This document shows, one piece after another, positions 45,990-55,771 of a DNA stretch of 58,206 nucleotides. The notes below the pieces were generated by a model. It had not been told where the DNA came from, did not search any database, and saw only the letters and a program-made list of their open reading frames with translations. The position numbers were made by a program, and so were the translations under genes. The stretch's first letter is position 1. Each line of letters begins with the position of its first letter. Source of the stretch: Bacteroides sp. SM23_62 (GTDB lineage Bacteria; Bacteroidota; Bacteroidia; Bacteroidales; SM23-62). The stretch spans positions 84,328-142,533 of the forward strand of contig LJUP01000001.1 in NCBI GenBank assembly GCA_001303955.1, written 5' to 3'.

Positions 45990-47075
45990 ATGGAATTATT
46001 ACGCAAACTGCGTTTGAAAATCCTGCTTTTTATTGTTTTACCAGCCTGGTGTATCCCTGCGTTTGTTTTTAGCCAGGATGAGGAATCAGACCATTTTTAT
46101 TCTGATACCCTGTCCATACAAGCAGACATTTTCAACGCGGAGGAACCGATGGATATCACCTTGCGCTTTGATATCAAAAGCTATCGACGAAACAAATTCA
46201 AGGATGAATACCTCCCCGTGCAGTTAACCTACCATGTGAACGATACCCTGGATATCAATAAAAAAGTGAGGGTAAAAGCCCGTGGAGAAAGAAGGAGGGA
46301 AATTTGTAAACTGCCACCCTTCTGGCTTAACATCAAGAAGGCAAAAGTCGGGAACAAATACCTCGAAGGAACCAGTAAGATCAAGATTGTGACACATTGC
46401 TCGGATTCAAAACTATATGAGCAATACCTGATCAAGGAATACCTCACCTATAAGATCTATAATGAAATATCTCCCTATAGTTTCAGGGTCAGGCTCATCC
46501 GCATGAAATACATCGATACAGGCCGCAAGAACAAGGAAACCAGTTCATGGGCATTCATGATTGAGCCGGAAAAAATGATGGCAGAACGGCTGGATGTTTT
46601 ATCAATTAAGTCAGACAAAATTAGCATGCACTACACAGATACCTTATGCATGGATGTTGTTGCAGTTTTTATGTACATGATCGGAAATGCGGATTATTCC
46701 GTAGCCGGCAGGCATAACCTGAAACTGATCAGGCGTAAGGACCCGAGCCAGCCCCTGATAGTCCCGGTTCCCTATGACTTTGACTATGCCGGAGTGGTCA
46801 ATGCAAGCTATGCTATTCCCGGGGAAAACCTTGGCATCACCTCTGTGACGGAAAGGTATTTCACGGGTCCCTGCAGGGAGGATCAACATTATTTAACGGC
46901 CATTGAACAGATATATAAAAACAAAGACAGGATACTTGACATTGTTGATTCATCAACGTATCTGGATGAAAAAAACAGAAAGGAAATGAGCCGTTACCTG
47001 GTTGAATTTTTCACCGAGGCTGAAGGGGAACGTCTTTTGAGAAATATCCGGAGCACCTGTACGGGTAAACATTGA
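45990..47075 (+). CDS. Exported CotH-like protein
   Basis: The 361-residue protein has a signal peptide (about 8-29, ending FVFSQ). The region GNADYSVAGRHN (232-243) and PYDFDYAG (261-268) resembles the CotH kinase fold (PF08757): a GNxDW-like turn with a following Asn, then a DxD-type metal motif. CotH of Bacillus phosphorylates spore-coat proteins; Bacteroidetes relatives are exported and unstudied. The N-terminal 130 residues look beta-rich. The call rests on these motifs only. Confidence 0.65.
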   Translation: MELLRKLRLKILLFIVLPAWCIPAFVFSQDEESDHFYSDTLSIQADIFNAEEPMDITLRFDIKSYRRNKFKDEYLPVQLTYHVNDTLDINKKVRVKARGERRREICKLPPFWLNIKKAKVGNKYLEGTSKIKIVTHCSDSKLYEQYLIKEYLTYKIYNEISPYSFRVRLIRMKYIDTGRKNKETSSWAFMIEPEKMMAERLDVLSIKSDKISMHYTDTLCMDVVAVFMYMIGNADYSVAGRHNLKLIRRKDPSQPLIVPVPYDFDYAGVVNASYAIPGENLGITSVTERYFTGPCREDQHYLTAIEQIYKNKDRILDIVDSSTYLDEKNRKEMSRYLVEFFTEAEGERLLRNIRSTCTGKH

Positions 47076-47100
47076 TTACTGGATTCCTGTGTAAAAAGAT

Positions 47101-47108
47101 TAAATTTG
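47101..47108 (+). promoter_or_regulatory. Bacteroidetes-type -7 element for cysS
   Basis: TAAATTTG matches TAnnTTTG. Transcription would begin near 47114, about 37 bases before the cysS ATG. It could drive the tight run cysS-ispG-HAD-mtnA-phosphoesterase. Confidence 0.5.
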
Positions 47109-47150
47109 CTTACCAGAAAAGGCAATTAATCATTACAGCAGGCAGGTCTG

Positions 47151-48617
47151 ATGAAACTTTGTATTTACAACACACTTTCCCGTAAAAAAGAGATATTTGA
47201 ACCGCTCCATCCGCCGTTGATCGGGATGTATGTATGTGGTCCGACGGTTTACGGGGACCCGCATCTCGGGCACGCCCGCCCGGCCATTACTTTCGATCTG
47301 GTTTTCCGTTACCTGAAACACCTTGGATACAGGGTTCGCTATGTAAGGAATATAACCGATGTGGGCCACCTGGAGGCAGACCAGGATTTCGGGGAGGACA
47401 AGATCTCCAAGACGGCAAGGCTTGAACAACTGGAACCCATGGAGGTGGTCCAGATGTATACCAATGAATACCGGCTGAAAATGATGCAGTTGAATGTTCT
47501 TCCACCCAGCATCGAACCCGCAGCTACAGGTCACATGATTGAACAACAGGCCCTGGTGGAAAAGATCCTGGAAAACGGTTTTGCCTATGAAAAAGCGGGG
47601 TCTGTATATTTTGATGTTGAAAAATACAACCGGAACAACAATTACGGAAAACTGTCAGGGAGAAAAATCGAGGACCTGATCGCCAGTACAAGGGAACTGG
47701 AAAAACAACAGGAAAAAAAAAGCCCGCTGGATTTTGCCATCTGGAAAAATGCTGACCCGGAACACCTGATGAGGTGGCCATCCAGGTGGGGTGAAGGATT
47801 CCCCGGCTGGCACGTGGAATGCTCCGTGATGAGCGCCAAATACCTCGGAACGGAGTTTGATATACACGGAGGCGGCATGGACCTGCTGTTCCCTCACCAT
47901 GAGTGTGAGATCGCACAGACCGTTGCCGGTTACGGTAAAGAGGCAGTACGGTACTGGATGCATAATAACATGGTCACACTCAACGGCCAGAAAATGGGTA
48001 AATCACTGGGCAATGCCATCAGCCTGGAACAATTCTTTTCAGGAGAACATTCATTGCTGGAAAAGGAATATCATCCCATGACCATTCGTTTCTTTATATT
48101 GCAGGCACACTACCGGAGCACCCTGGATTTCTCCAATGAAGCACTGCAGGCTGCTGAAAGGGGACTCGAAAGATTATTTGACGGCATGAAAACCCTTGAC
48201 AGGATCACACCATCGGAGAAATCAACGATGGACCTGGAACAGCTGGAGAAATCGTTTTTTGAGGCCATGGATGATGATTTTAACAGCCCCATTGCCATTT
48301 CCCATTTATTCGAGGGGATAAAGACCATCAACAATGCTGCAGCCGGAAAGGAGTCCATGACAGAAAATGACCTGGAAAAATGCAGGCAATTCTACCATAA
48401 GGCTGTCCAGGAGATTCTGGGCCTCCTACCGGAGGGGAAAGCTTCGGGGGACCAGGAACTGACAAGAGAGCTGATCGAACTGCTGCTGCAGATGAGGACA
48501 GATGCAAGGAAAAACAAGGATTTCGATATGGCCGACAGGATCCGTGATGAGATGGCCCGACTTGGTGTGGAAGTAATGGATACCAAGGATGGCTTTGAAT
48601 GGAAACTGCACAGGTAG
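47151..48617 (+). CDS. cysS: Cysteinyl-tRNA synthetase
   Basis: The 488-residue class I synthetase has HLGH (38-41) and KMGKS (281-285) as its signature motifs. Zinc-binding residues that select cysteine are visible: Cys29 in MYVCGPT, the Cys in WHVECSVM, and His-Glu-Cys in HHECEIAQ. The length is normal. ispG follows 18 bases later in the same frame. Confidence 0.98.
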   Translation: MKLCIYNTLSRKKEIFEPLHPPLIGMYVCGPTVYGDPHLGHARPAITFDLVFRYLKHLGYRVRYVRNITDVGHLEADQDFGEDKISKTARLEQLEPMEVVQMYTNEYRLKMMQLNVLPPSIEPAATGHMIEQQALVEKILENGFAYEKAGSVYFDVEKYNRNNNYGKLSGRKIEDLIASTRELEKQQEKKSPLDFAIWKNADPEHLMRWPSRWGEGFPGWHVECSVMSAKYLGTEFDIHGGGMDLLFPHHECEIAQTVAGYGKEAVRYWMHNNMVTLNGQKMGKSLGNAISLEQFFSGEHSLLEKEYHPMTIRFFILQAHYRSTLDFSNEALQAAERGLERLFDGMKTLDRITPSEKSTMDLEQLEKSFFEAMDDDFNSPIAISHLFEGIKTINNAAAGKESMTENDLEKCRQFYHKAVQEILGLLPEGKASGDQELTRELIELLLQMRTDARKNKDFDMADRIRDEMARLGVEVMDTKDGFEWKLHR

Positions 48618-48635
48618 CTGCATCATGGAATAGCT

Positions 48636-50408
48636 TTGTATAGATCCCGGAAAATACATATTGGAAACCAGCGCATGGGGGACGGCGAACCCGTGCTGAT
48701 CCAGTCCATGACCAATGTATCCACCATGGATACAATTGCCTGTGTCGAGCAATGCATCCGTATATTCGATGCCGGGGCAACACTTGTCAGGATCACCGCC
48801 AGCAATATAAAAGAGGCCCGCAACCTCAAAAACATAAGACAGGAATTATCGAACAGGGGATATCATTTCCCTTTGTCGGCAGACGTCCATTTCAATCCAT
48901 CCATTGCCGAAATAGCCGCCGCGCATGTTGAAAAAATACGGATCAATCCCGGCAACTTTGCCAGGGATGACATCCAGGGGCCATTTCTTAAACTGCTGGC
49001 TGTCTGCCGTCAGCATAATACGGCCATCCGCATAGGCGTCAACCATGGATCGCTGGCTGAAAGGATCCTGGAAAAATTCGGGGACACACCTGAAGGAATG
49101 GTTGAATCTGCCATGGAGTATTTGAGGATCTGTCAGCAGCAAGGATTTCATAATGTGGTAGTCTCACTCAAATCAAGCAATGCCCGGATCATGATCTATG
49201 CCAACCGTTTGCTGCAAATGCGGATGATAGAGGAGAAAATGGATTTTCCCATTCACCTGGGAGTTACAGAGGCCGGTGCGGGGGAAGAAGGCCGGATACG
49301 GTCAGCTGTCGGCATAGGTACATTACTGAAGGAAGGGATAGGAAACACCATACGTGTTTCCCTCACCGAGGAACCCGAGCAGGAAATACCGGCAGCCCAA
49401 AAATTGCTGGAAGCAGCCTACAGGACAAACATCGGGGTGACAGGAAAACCCACTTTAATAAAGCCCCTTGAGACCAGCTACCAGAGAAGGAAATCAAAGA
49501 AAACAGGGAAAATCGGGGGAGGGCTGGTCCCAGTTGTCATAACAAGGTTCCCGGAAGAACCCATGGAAGAACAACCCACGGCTACTGAAGCGGATTATGT
49601 GTTTGTTTCGGATCATGAGCTGATCAATGATCTGCCCGGGGATCGCCGGTATATCCTGACGGCCGAATCATGGCTCCTCGAGGAATACCCTCAGGAAACA
49701 TTTTTCCCGTTGTTTTCCCTGAAGGATTTCACGGATTACGGGAAGACTTCTGATGTGCTGAATTTTGTGCTCGTAAGTCCTGATGAAACCAAACAAGCAC
49801 TTGAATTACTAAAAGCTCCGGAAGTTCCGGCATGCATTATTTACCTGCATGAAACCTCAGATAAATCACGCAAGGCATTTACCACCCTGGTGAAGGATGT
49901 AAGTTTCAGCATGCCGGTCATCATCATGGCATCCTATAATGAAAATGACCGGGAGAGGTTCTGGATGAGAACTGCAACTGAGCTGGCCTGGTATTTTATT
50001 GACGGGTATGCCGATGGTCTGTGGCTGGATCATCCTTTTGCAGACAATGACAAGCTGTCTGCCACCGCCTTTAAAATTCTTCAGGCCACGCGGGCCAGGA
50101 TGACAGAAACTGAATACATCGCCTGTCCATCCTGCGGGCGGACATTATTCAACATACAGGAGACACTCCGGGAGATCAAGGCGGCAACATCCCACCTGAA
50201 TCATCTCAAAATTGCCGTAATGGGATGTATTGTAAACGGTCCGGGTGAGATGGCAGATGCCGATTACGGTTATGTTGGATCGGGCAGGGGAAAAATAAGT
50301 TTATACCGAAATAAAGAAATGGTTAAGAAAAACATACCACAGCAAAACGCGGTGGAGGAATTGTTACATTTGATAAAAACTAATGGGGACTGGCATGATC
50401 GATCTTAA
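48636..50408 (+). CDS. ispG: 4-hydroxy-3-methylbut-2-enyl diphosphate synthase (long form)
   Basis: The 590-residue enzyme catalyses the penultimate step of the MEP isoprenoid pathway. It has a TIM barrel (about 1-290), an inserted domain of roughly 190 residues (about 300-490), and the Fe-S domain with Cys497, Cys500 and Cys531 (IACPSCG and MGCIVNGPGE). The insert is known from plants, Chlamydiae and Bacteroidetes and is absent from E. coli IspG (about 370 residues). The start is a TTG at 48636; an in-frame stop (that of cysS) lies 7 codons upstream and no ATG fits. Confidence 0.96.
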   Translation: MYRSRKIHIGNQRMGDGEPVLIQSMTNVSTMDTIACVEQCIRIFDAGATLVRITASNIKEARNLKNIRQELSNRGYHFPLSADVHFNPSIAEIAAAHVEKIRINPGNFARDDIQGPFLKLLAVCRQHNTAIRIGVNHGSLAERILEKFGDTPEGMVESAMEYLRICQQQGFHNVVVSLKSSNARIMIYANRLLQMRMIEEKMDFPIHLGVTEAGAGEEGRIRSAVGIGTLLKEGIGNTIRVSLTEEPEQEIPAAQKLLEAAYRTNIGVTGKPTLIKPLETSYQRRKSKKTGKIGGGLVPVVITRFPEEPMEEQPTATEADYVFVSDHELINDLPGDRRYILTAESWLLEEYPQETFFPLFSLKDFTDYGKTSDVLNFVLVSPDETKQALELLKAPEVPACIIYLHETSDKSRKAFTTLVKDVSFSMPVIIMASYNENDRERFWMRTATELAWYFIDGYADGLWLDHPFADNDKLSATAFKILQATRARMTETEYIACPSCGRTLFNIQETLREIKAATSHLNHLKIAVMGCIVNGPGEMADADYGYVGSGRGKISLYRNKEMVKKNIPQQNAVEELLHLIKTNGDWHDRS

Positions 50409-51021
50409 AGGAATCAGGAATATTGTTCTGGATCTGGGAGGAGTGATTCTCGAACTGGATGTAAACAGAAGCATAAAAGCATTGAGTGAACTGGGCTTGA
50501 CCGGACTGGAAGACCTGGATATCATTTTTTCGAAATATCCCTTCTTTCTGGAATTTGAGACCGGAAGGATCAACGCCGGTCAATTTATGGATGCTTTGAC
50601 CGCCCGGCTGGGAGATCATGCACCCAGGGAAAAAATACTCGAGGCCTGGAATGCCATGATCCTGGGCTTCCGGCCTGACACCATCAATCTGCTAACTCAG
50701 CTCAAGGCAAAATACAGGATGTTTCTGCTGAGCAATACCAATGCCATTCATGAGGTATATTACAACAACCTCCTTCACATGGAACATGGCATCCCGAACC
50801 TGACTGACATTTTTGAAAAAGTTTATTATTCCCATGACCTTAATATGCGGAAACCGGACCATGAGATTTTCCAGCATATCCTGGCTGACAGCAGGCTTAC
50901 TGCCAGGGAAACCTTATATATCGATGATACGGAAGTACATGTAAAGGCTGCCGGGGACCTGGGGATCCATGGCTATCATCTCCGGTTACCACAAAGGATA
51001 ACCGAGGTATTATGCTTGTAA
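50395..51021 (+). CDS. HAD-superfamily hydrolase (subfamily IA, YihX-like)
   Basis: The 208-residue phosphatase has motif I VLDLGGVIL (nucleophile Asp; the usual second Asp is Gly, as in YihX-type members), motif II LLSNTN, motif III with Lys in MRKPDHEIF, and motif IV YIDDTEVHV. The ATG at 50395 gives MIDLKGIRNI; an ATG four codons upstream is also open. It overlaps the ispG end by 14 bases and the mtnA start by 10, so translation is likely coupled. YihX hydrolyses glucose-1-phosphate, but the substrate here is not known. Confidence 0.9.
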   Translation: MIDLKGIRNIVLDLGGVILELDVNRSIKALSELGLTGLEDLDIIFSKYPFFLEFETGRINAGQFMDALTARLGDHAPREKILEAWNAMILGFRPDTINLLTQLKAKYRMFLLSNTNAIHEVYYNNLLHMEHGIPNLTDIFEKVYYSHDLNMRKPDHEIFQHILADSRLTARETLYIDDTEVHVKAAGDLGIHGYHLRLPQRITEVLCL

Positions 51022-52103
51022 AGGGGAAACCATACCAGACCATATGGATGGATCAGTCTGATCAGGACAGGATCCGGTATATCAACCAGGATATCCTGCC
51101 GTTCGAGTTCAGGATAGAGGAAATGCACTCATCGGCAGACGGCTATGATATGATCCGGACAATGAAGGTAAGGGGAGCCCCACTGATAGGCGTTACGGCT
51201 GCCTTTGGCATTTACATGGCATGCCTTGAAGCAAGACAACAACCCTCACCGTTGGCTTATCTCATGAAGCAGGCTGCCATGATCAGAGAAGCACGGCCCA
51301 CGGCTGTAAACCTTGCCCGGGCAGTGGATCGCATGTTGGGAATAATGACAAATGATCCTGATCAACTGATCCATGATGCCAGGGCTGAGGCACTGAAGAT
51401 CAGGGAGGAAGAACTCCATGCTTCTTACATGATAGGCCAGCATGGCCTGGAGATCATCAGGGGGATCAGTGAAAGTAAAAATAGGGAACCGGTTAATATA
51501 TTGACCCATTGCAATGCTGGATGGCTGGCCTGTATTGATTATGGGACTGCCACATCACCCATCTACCGGGCATTCGATGAGCAGATTCCCGTTCATGTCT
51601 GGGTCGATGAAACCCGGCCGCGGAACCAGGGGGCCAGGCTGACGGCCTGGGAACTCGGGCAACATGGCGTACCCCATACGGTTATCGTGGATAATGCCGG
51701 AGGCCATATCATGCAGAAAGGCATGGTGGATGTTGTCATTACCGGCAGTGACCGGACAACCCGCCATGGAGATGTGGCCAATAAAATAGGCACCTATCTG
51801 AAAGCCCTGGCCGCCAGGGATAATGACATCCCTTTCTATGTGGCCCTTCCCGTATCTACCATTGATTTTGACATTGCATCCGGGATAAATGAAATTCCTA
51901 TTGAAGAAAGGGATCCTGATGAGGTCAGGGTAATGGAAGGCATCTCGGATAGCAAGATTCAGAGCGTGAGGATCATGCCAGAAGACAGCCCGGTTTCCAA
52001 CTATGGTTTCGATGTAACCCCTGCCGGTCTGATAAGTGGGCTAATTACCGAAAAAGGGATCTGCAAAGCCAGTGAAAGTGAGATCATGAAATTAAAAGAT
52101 TGA
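51012..52103 (+). CDS. mtnA: Methylthioribose-1-phosphate isomerase
   Basis: The 363-residue member of the eIF2B-alpha-like isomerase family has RTMKVRGAPLIGVTAAFG, the catalytic Cys in THCNAGW, DETRPRNQGARLTAWEL, and the catalytic Asp in GSDRTTRHGDVANKIGTY. It isomerises methylthioribose-1-phosphate in methionine salvage; a related use on 5-deoxyribose-1-phosphate is known. The residues TTRH differ from the common AANG, so specificity should be checked. No other mtn gene is in the window. Confidence 0.9.
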   Translation: MLVKGKPYQTIWMDQSDQDRIRYINQDILPFEFRIEEMHSSADGYDMIRTMKVRGAPLIGVTAAFGIYMACLEARQQPSPLAYLMKQAAMIREARPTAVNLARAVDRMLGIMTNDPDQLIHDARAEALKIREEELHASYMIGQHGLEIIRGISESKNREPVNILTHCNAGWLACIDYGTATSPIYRAFDEQIPVHVWVDETRPRNQGARLTAWELGQHGVPHTVIVDNAGGHIMQKGMVDVVITGSDRTTRHGDVANKIGTYLKALAARDNDIPFYVALPVSTIDFDIASGINEIPIEERDPDEVRVMEGISDSKIQSVRIMPEDSPVSNYGFDVTPAGLISGLITEKGICKASESEIMKLKD

Positions 52104-52108
52104 TCCGC

Positions 52109-52855
52109 ATGAAGCTTTCAGTGATATCAGACATTCACTCAGACCTGGTCAGCTTGCAGGAGACCCTGCGGGAGATTGATAAACAAAAATGCGACAAGAT
52201 CCTGTGCCTGGGGGATATTGTAGGTTACGGCCTGCATTTTGAAGGGAGCCTGGATGGAAGAAATGCGGATGCCTGTGTCAGGATGGTTAAAAACCATTGC
52301 GATTATATAGTCTGCGGGAACCATGACCTGCATGCCATTATGAAACTTCCTTCCTACCACGACGAGCTGGGTATGCCTGAGAACTGGTATGAACTTGACC
52401 TGGAGGAAAAACAACGGGTCTCAAAATCGCAACTATGGCTATACGAAGATGAGATAGAAGATCCTGTCAGTGAATCAAGCTGTGATTTTCTCAATAAACT
52501 ACCTGAATATATTGTTATCGAAACGAGGGACTTTAATATCCTGGCCACTCATTTTATCGAACCTGACATTACAGGTACCTCAAAAGCATCACCTTCAGGC
52601 CGGAAAGATTTTTCCGGGCACCTGAAACTGCTGAGGAAGAAAAAATGCCTGGCAGGTTTTGCCGGTCATGCTCATTTGGAGGGTTTTGCCCGCATATCCA
52701 GGAAGGATTACCTGATGAATTATTACCGGAAATCTCACCTGCTAAAGACACGACAGATCATTGTGGGGCCACCCGTCACACGAAATCCCGGGAGCAGGGG
52801 GTTTATCATACTGGATACCCTTAGCCGTGAATTTGAAGCCATTTCATTGAAATAA
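52109..52855 (+). CDS. Calcineurin-like metallophosphoesterase
   Basis: The 248-residue protein has the five metal-binding blocks of the fold: DIHSD, GDIVGYG, GNHD, ATHF and GHAH. The order and spacing are like YfcE and the bis(5'-nucleosyl)-tetraphosphatase-like group, but the substrate is unknown. The ATG at 52109 (MKLSVISDIHSD) is preferred to the TTG at 52100, which overlaps the mtnA stop. It lies in the plus-strand run and may hydrolyse a product or signal linked to its neighbours. Confidence 0.9.
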   Translation: MKLSVISDIHSDLVSLQETLREIDKQKCDKILCLGDIVGYGLHFEGSLDGRNADACVRMVKNHCDYIVCGNHDLHAIMKLPSYHDELGMPENWYELDLEEKQRVSKSQLWLYEDEIEDPVSESSCDFLNKLPEYIVIETRDFNILATHFIEPDITGTSKASPSGRKDFSGHLKLLRKKKCLAGFAGHAHLEGFARISRKDYLMNYYRKSHLLKTRQIIVGPPVTRNPGSRGFIILDTLSREFEAISLK

Positions 52856-52890
52856 TGTCAGTATCTTCGTAAAAACCACATCCCCACAGT

Positions 52891-54939
52891 ATGTCAAGGA
52901 CTTTCAATAAACATTACCTCATTCCCTTTGCCCTGATCATTCCCGGGTTGATGGCTTTCGCCTGGCTTGCGTATCAATATACCCGTTCCGGGACGAGCTT
53001 ATTGTTTTATGCACTGGGCGCTGATTTTGTGATCATTATTGTTTTAATGGTCCTGGTTGTGCGGAAGGTTTTCAAGGAACATACCAGCCAGCAGCAATCT
53101 CAGGAGCGCCTGACCGAGGCCAATGAAAAATACAGGGCTTTGATGGAAACATCCACCGATGGTACATTGATCATCATTGAAAAGACAATCGTACATGCCA
53201 ATTTCGTCTTCCTGGCCATGAGCGGGTATACACTCACAGACCTTTCCCGGCTGACATTTGAAGACCTGATCGTTTTAAAATCAACTCCAGATATGAACCT
53301 TGATGCATTTTATGAAGAGATAGGCGATACAGGCAGAACGGTCAACATGGAGGCAAGCATATCCTGTAAAAGGGGGGAAATGAGGGAAGTCATACTCACT
53401 GCCTCGAGGGTGGATCTGATGGAAAAGCGCGGGATCATCATTGTCAGCAAGGATCTTTCCCGCAAGGAAAGAATAGAAAAAGAATCTATCAACCTGATGA
53501 ATGAACTGCAATCAAGCATACTGATGATGAACCTGCCGGTGAAGTCTTTCGTCAGGGAGCATATTACCTGTGATATGGACATACCAGTTCATGAGGCGGC
53601 TTCAATGATGCGCCGGAAAGATCAAAATGCCATCATCGTTACCAAGGATACCATTCAGCAGCCTGTCGGGATCGTTACCGATTGCGATCTGAGAAACAGG
53701 GTGGTTGCCCGAGCGTTTGATGTTAGCAGGCCGGTCTTTGAGATCATGAGTTCCCCGCTGGTCAGGATCCCGGATGAAGCCTTGCTGTATGAGGCCGTGC
53801 TTCAGATCAAGGGAAACGACATTTCACACCTGGCCGTGGAAGACAGGGCCGGCAGGATTACTGGCATATTCAGCAATGAAGATCTGCTCGAGGTTCAGCG
53901 CAATTCCATATCATACCTGATCAAAGAAGTAAATGCCGCAGAAACCGTTGAATCACTCAAGAAGATTCATAATAAAATACCGGTCCTTGTGAAAATCCTG
54001 CTTGAAAGTGGATCCAGGGTGAGAAACGTAACCTACCTGATCAGTACAGTGACCGATGCCATCACGCATCGCCTTGTGGAATTTGCCATCGAGGAAATGG
54101 GAGAACCACCTGCTGAATTTGCCTTCCTTGCACTGGGGAGTGAGGGACGCAGGGAACAGACCCTGGTCACTGACCAGGACAATGCCATTGTTTTCGAAGA
54201 TGTGCCCAATGAAAAATTTGCCCAGGTAAACCGGTATTTTCTTTACTTTGGCAAGAAGATAAACCTCTGGCTGGATAAGATCGGCTACCAGTATTGCAAG
54301 GGTGATGTCATGGCCGGTAATCCCCAGTGGTGTCAGCCCGTATCCAGGTGGAAAAATTATTTCTCTGAATGGATCAACCAGAAAAGCGAAGAGAGTCTGC
54401 TGGGAATAGCTGTATTCTTTGATTTCCGTATTGTTTACGGAACAGACAAATATGCCGATGAGCTAAGAAGACATATCAATAAGATGATCGACGGCAAAAG
54501 AACTTTTTTCCGGCTACTGGCCAATGAAGTTTCAAAATACAAGATCCCAACGGATATATTTAAGGATAATGGACCAGAAACCACGGCAGGCATCACTGAA
54601 TCCTTCAATATAAAAAATGCCATTTCACCCCTGGTGGATTTCATCCGGGTGTATTCCATTCAAAATCATGTGAGTGAGTCCAACAGTCTTCTCCGATTGG
54701 AGAAAATGCTCAGGATGAAAGTCATACCGGAGGAAGAATACCATGAGATAGAAAATATTTACAGCCGGATGATGGAAATCCGCTTCCGGTCACATGTGAA
54801 TGCCATACTGGATAATAAGTCCCCCGATAACATGGTTACCCGTGATGAACTGACGGTCATCGAACAAACCATGATCCGGAAAACCTTCTCAGAGATTATA
54901 CGGTATCAGCATAAAATACTGGATGATTTCGGAGATTGA
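52891..54939 (+). CDS. Membrane-anchored PAS-CBS-CBS-DUF294 nucleotidyltransferase-like protein
   Basis: The 682-residue protein has two N-terminal transmembrane helices (about 9-30 and 40-58), a PAS domain (about 77-190), two CBS domains (about 218-275 and 283-335), a DUF294 nucleotidyltransferase-like domain with GSEGRREQTLVTDQDNA (416-432, the metal-binding DxD at the end) and a helical DUF294_C-like tail (about 520-670). DUF294 is related to GlnD-type uridylyltransferases. Most relatives have a cyclic-nucleotide domain in front of the CBS pair; this one has PAS and a membrane anchor. Its target is unknown. The 35-base gap to the phosphoesterase suggests co-transcription. Confidence 0.88.
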   Translation: MSRTFNKHYLIPFALIIPGLMAFAWLAYQYTRSGTSLLFYALGADFVIIIVLMVLVVRKVFKEHTSQQQSQERLTEANEKYRALMETSTDGTLIIIEKTIVHANFVFLAMSGYTLTDLSRLTFEDLIVLKSTPDMNLDAFYEEIGDTGRTVNMEASISCKRGEMREVILTASRVDLMEKRGIIIVSKDLSRKERIEKESINLMNELQSSILMMNLPVKSFVREHITCDMDIPVHEAASMMRRKDQNAIIVTKDTIQQPVGIVTDCDLRNRVVARAFDVSRPVFEIMSSPLVRIPDEALLYEAVLQIKGNDISHLAVEDRAGRITGIFSNEDLLEVQRNSISYLIKEVNAAETVESLKKIHNKIPVLVKILLESGSRVRNVTYLISTVTDAITHRLVEFAIEEMGEPPAEFAFLALGSEGRREQTLVTDQDNAIVFEDVPNEKFAQVNRYFLYFGKKINLWLDKIGYQYCKGDVMAGNPQWCQPVSRWKNYFSEWINQKSEESLLGIAVFFDFRIVYGTDKYADELRRHINKMIDGKRTFFRLLANEVSKYKIPTDIFKDNGPETTAGITESFNIKNAISPLVDFIRVYSIQNHVSESNSLLRLEKMLRMKVIPEEEYHEIENIYSRMMEIRFRSHVNAILDNKSPDNMVTRDELTVIEQTMIRKTFSEIIRYQHKILDDFGD

Positions 54940-55007
54940 CCTGTTCCCGGCTTGAAATATCCTGCAGAAAGCCGTAACTTTATCTGGCGCTCCTTCATCT
55001 GCACGCC

Positions 55008-55700
55008 ATGAAGATCGATCTGTCGAAATACCTGACCGAGCGTTACCAGGATTCCATGTTGAAACAGGAATACGAGGGACCTGTTGTTACCATTGCACGA
55101 GATTTCGGGTGTCCTGCCAGAAAAATTGCCTCAAGATTAACCAACCAGTTAAACCAGCTCAAAGAATCAAGGTCAAAAAATATCCGCTGGCGCTGGATCA
55201 GCAAGGAGATCCTCGCAGAATCTGCCAGGGAGCTGGAAATGGACCCAGCTGATATCAAGTATGTCTTCCAATATGAGAAAAAAACAGTTTTTGATGATAT
55301 CCTGTCATCTCAATCCAGGAAATATTATAAAAGCGACAGAAAAATCCGGAAAACGGTTGCCCAGGTCATCCGGAACATTGCTTCTGAAGGGAATGTGGTA
55401 ATTGTTGGCCGGGGAGGAGTGGCCATTACCAAGGATATTGAAAGATCCCTGCATATTAAACTGGAAGCCCCAATGGAATGGCGCGCACTTCGGGCATCTG
55501 AAAAGTATTGTATATCCCTTGAACAGGCCAGAAAAAGGGCTGTCGAAATTGATAAGAAACGGGAGGAATTCAGGAATTATTTTCACGGAAAAGGATCTGA
55601 TTATACACGATTCGATGTCAAATATAATTGCATGTCACTGAGCCTGGATGACATTGTTTGCAGTATTATAAACCTCCTGCAATCCAGGAAATTCGTCTGA
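55008..55700 (+). CDS. Cytidylate kinase-like protein with a degraded P-loop
   Basis: The 230-residue protein belongs to the cytidylate kinase-like group (PF13189-type): VVTIARDFGCPARKIASRL at 26-44 is the P-loop region and IVGRGGVAI at 132-140 is the second conserved block. The nucleotide-binding GSGG stretch of the family reads GCPA, so ATP binding may be lost or changed. It lies 68 bases after the DUF294 gene. The biological role of the family is not established. Confidence 0.8.
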   Translation: MKIDLSKYLTERYQDSMLKQEYEGPVVTIARDFGCPARKIASRLTNQLNQLKESRSKNIRWRWISKEILAESARELEMDPADIKYVFQYEKKTVFDDILSSQSRKYYKSDRKIRKTVAQVIRNIASEGNVVIVGRGGVAITKDIERSLHIKLEAPMEWRALRASEKYCISLEQARKRAVEIDKKREEFRNYFHGKGSDYTRFDVKYNCMSLSLDDIVCSIINLLQSRKFV

Positions 55701-55771
55701 CCCCTGTTAACACTTGCTTTTCAACATCTTGTGAAAAATCCTTATTTTAGGATCGACTACAGATTGTTCAT

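Noticed and set aside
48328-48783. Open frame antisense across the cysS-ispG junction
   Set aside because: It overlaps two clear genes; the translation is rich in Pro, Ser, Arg and His without any recognisable domain.
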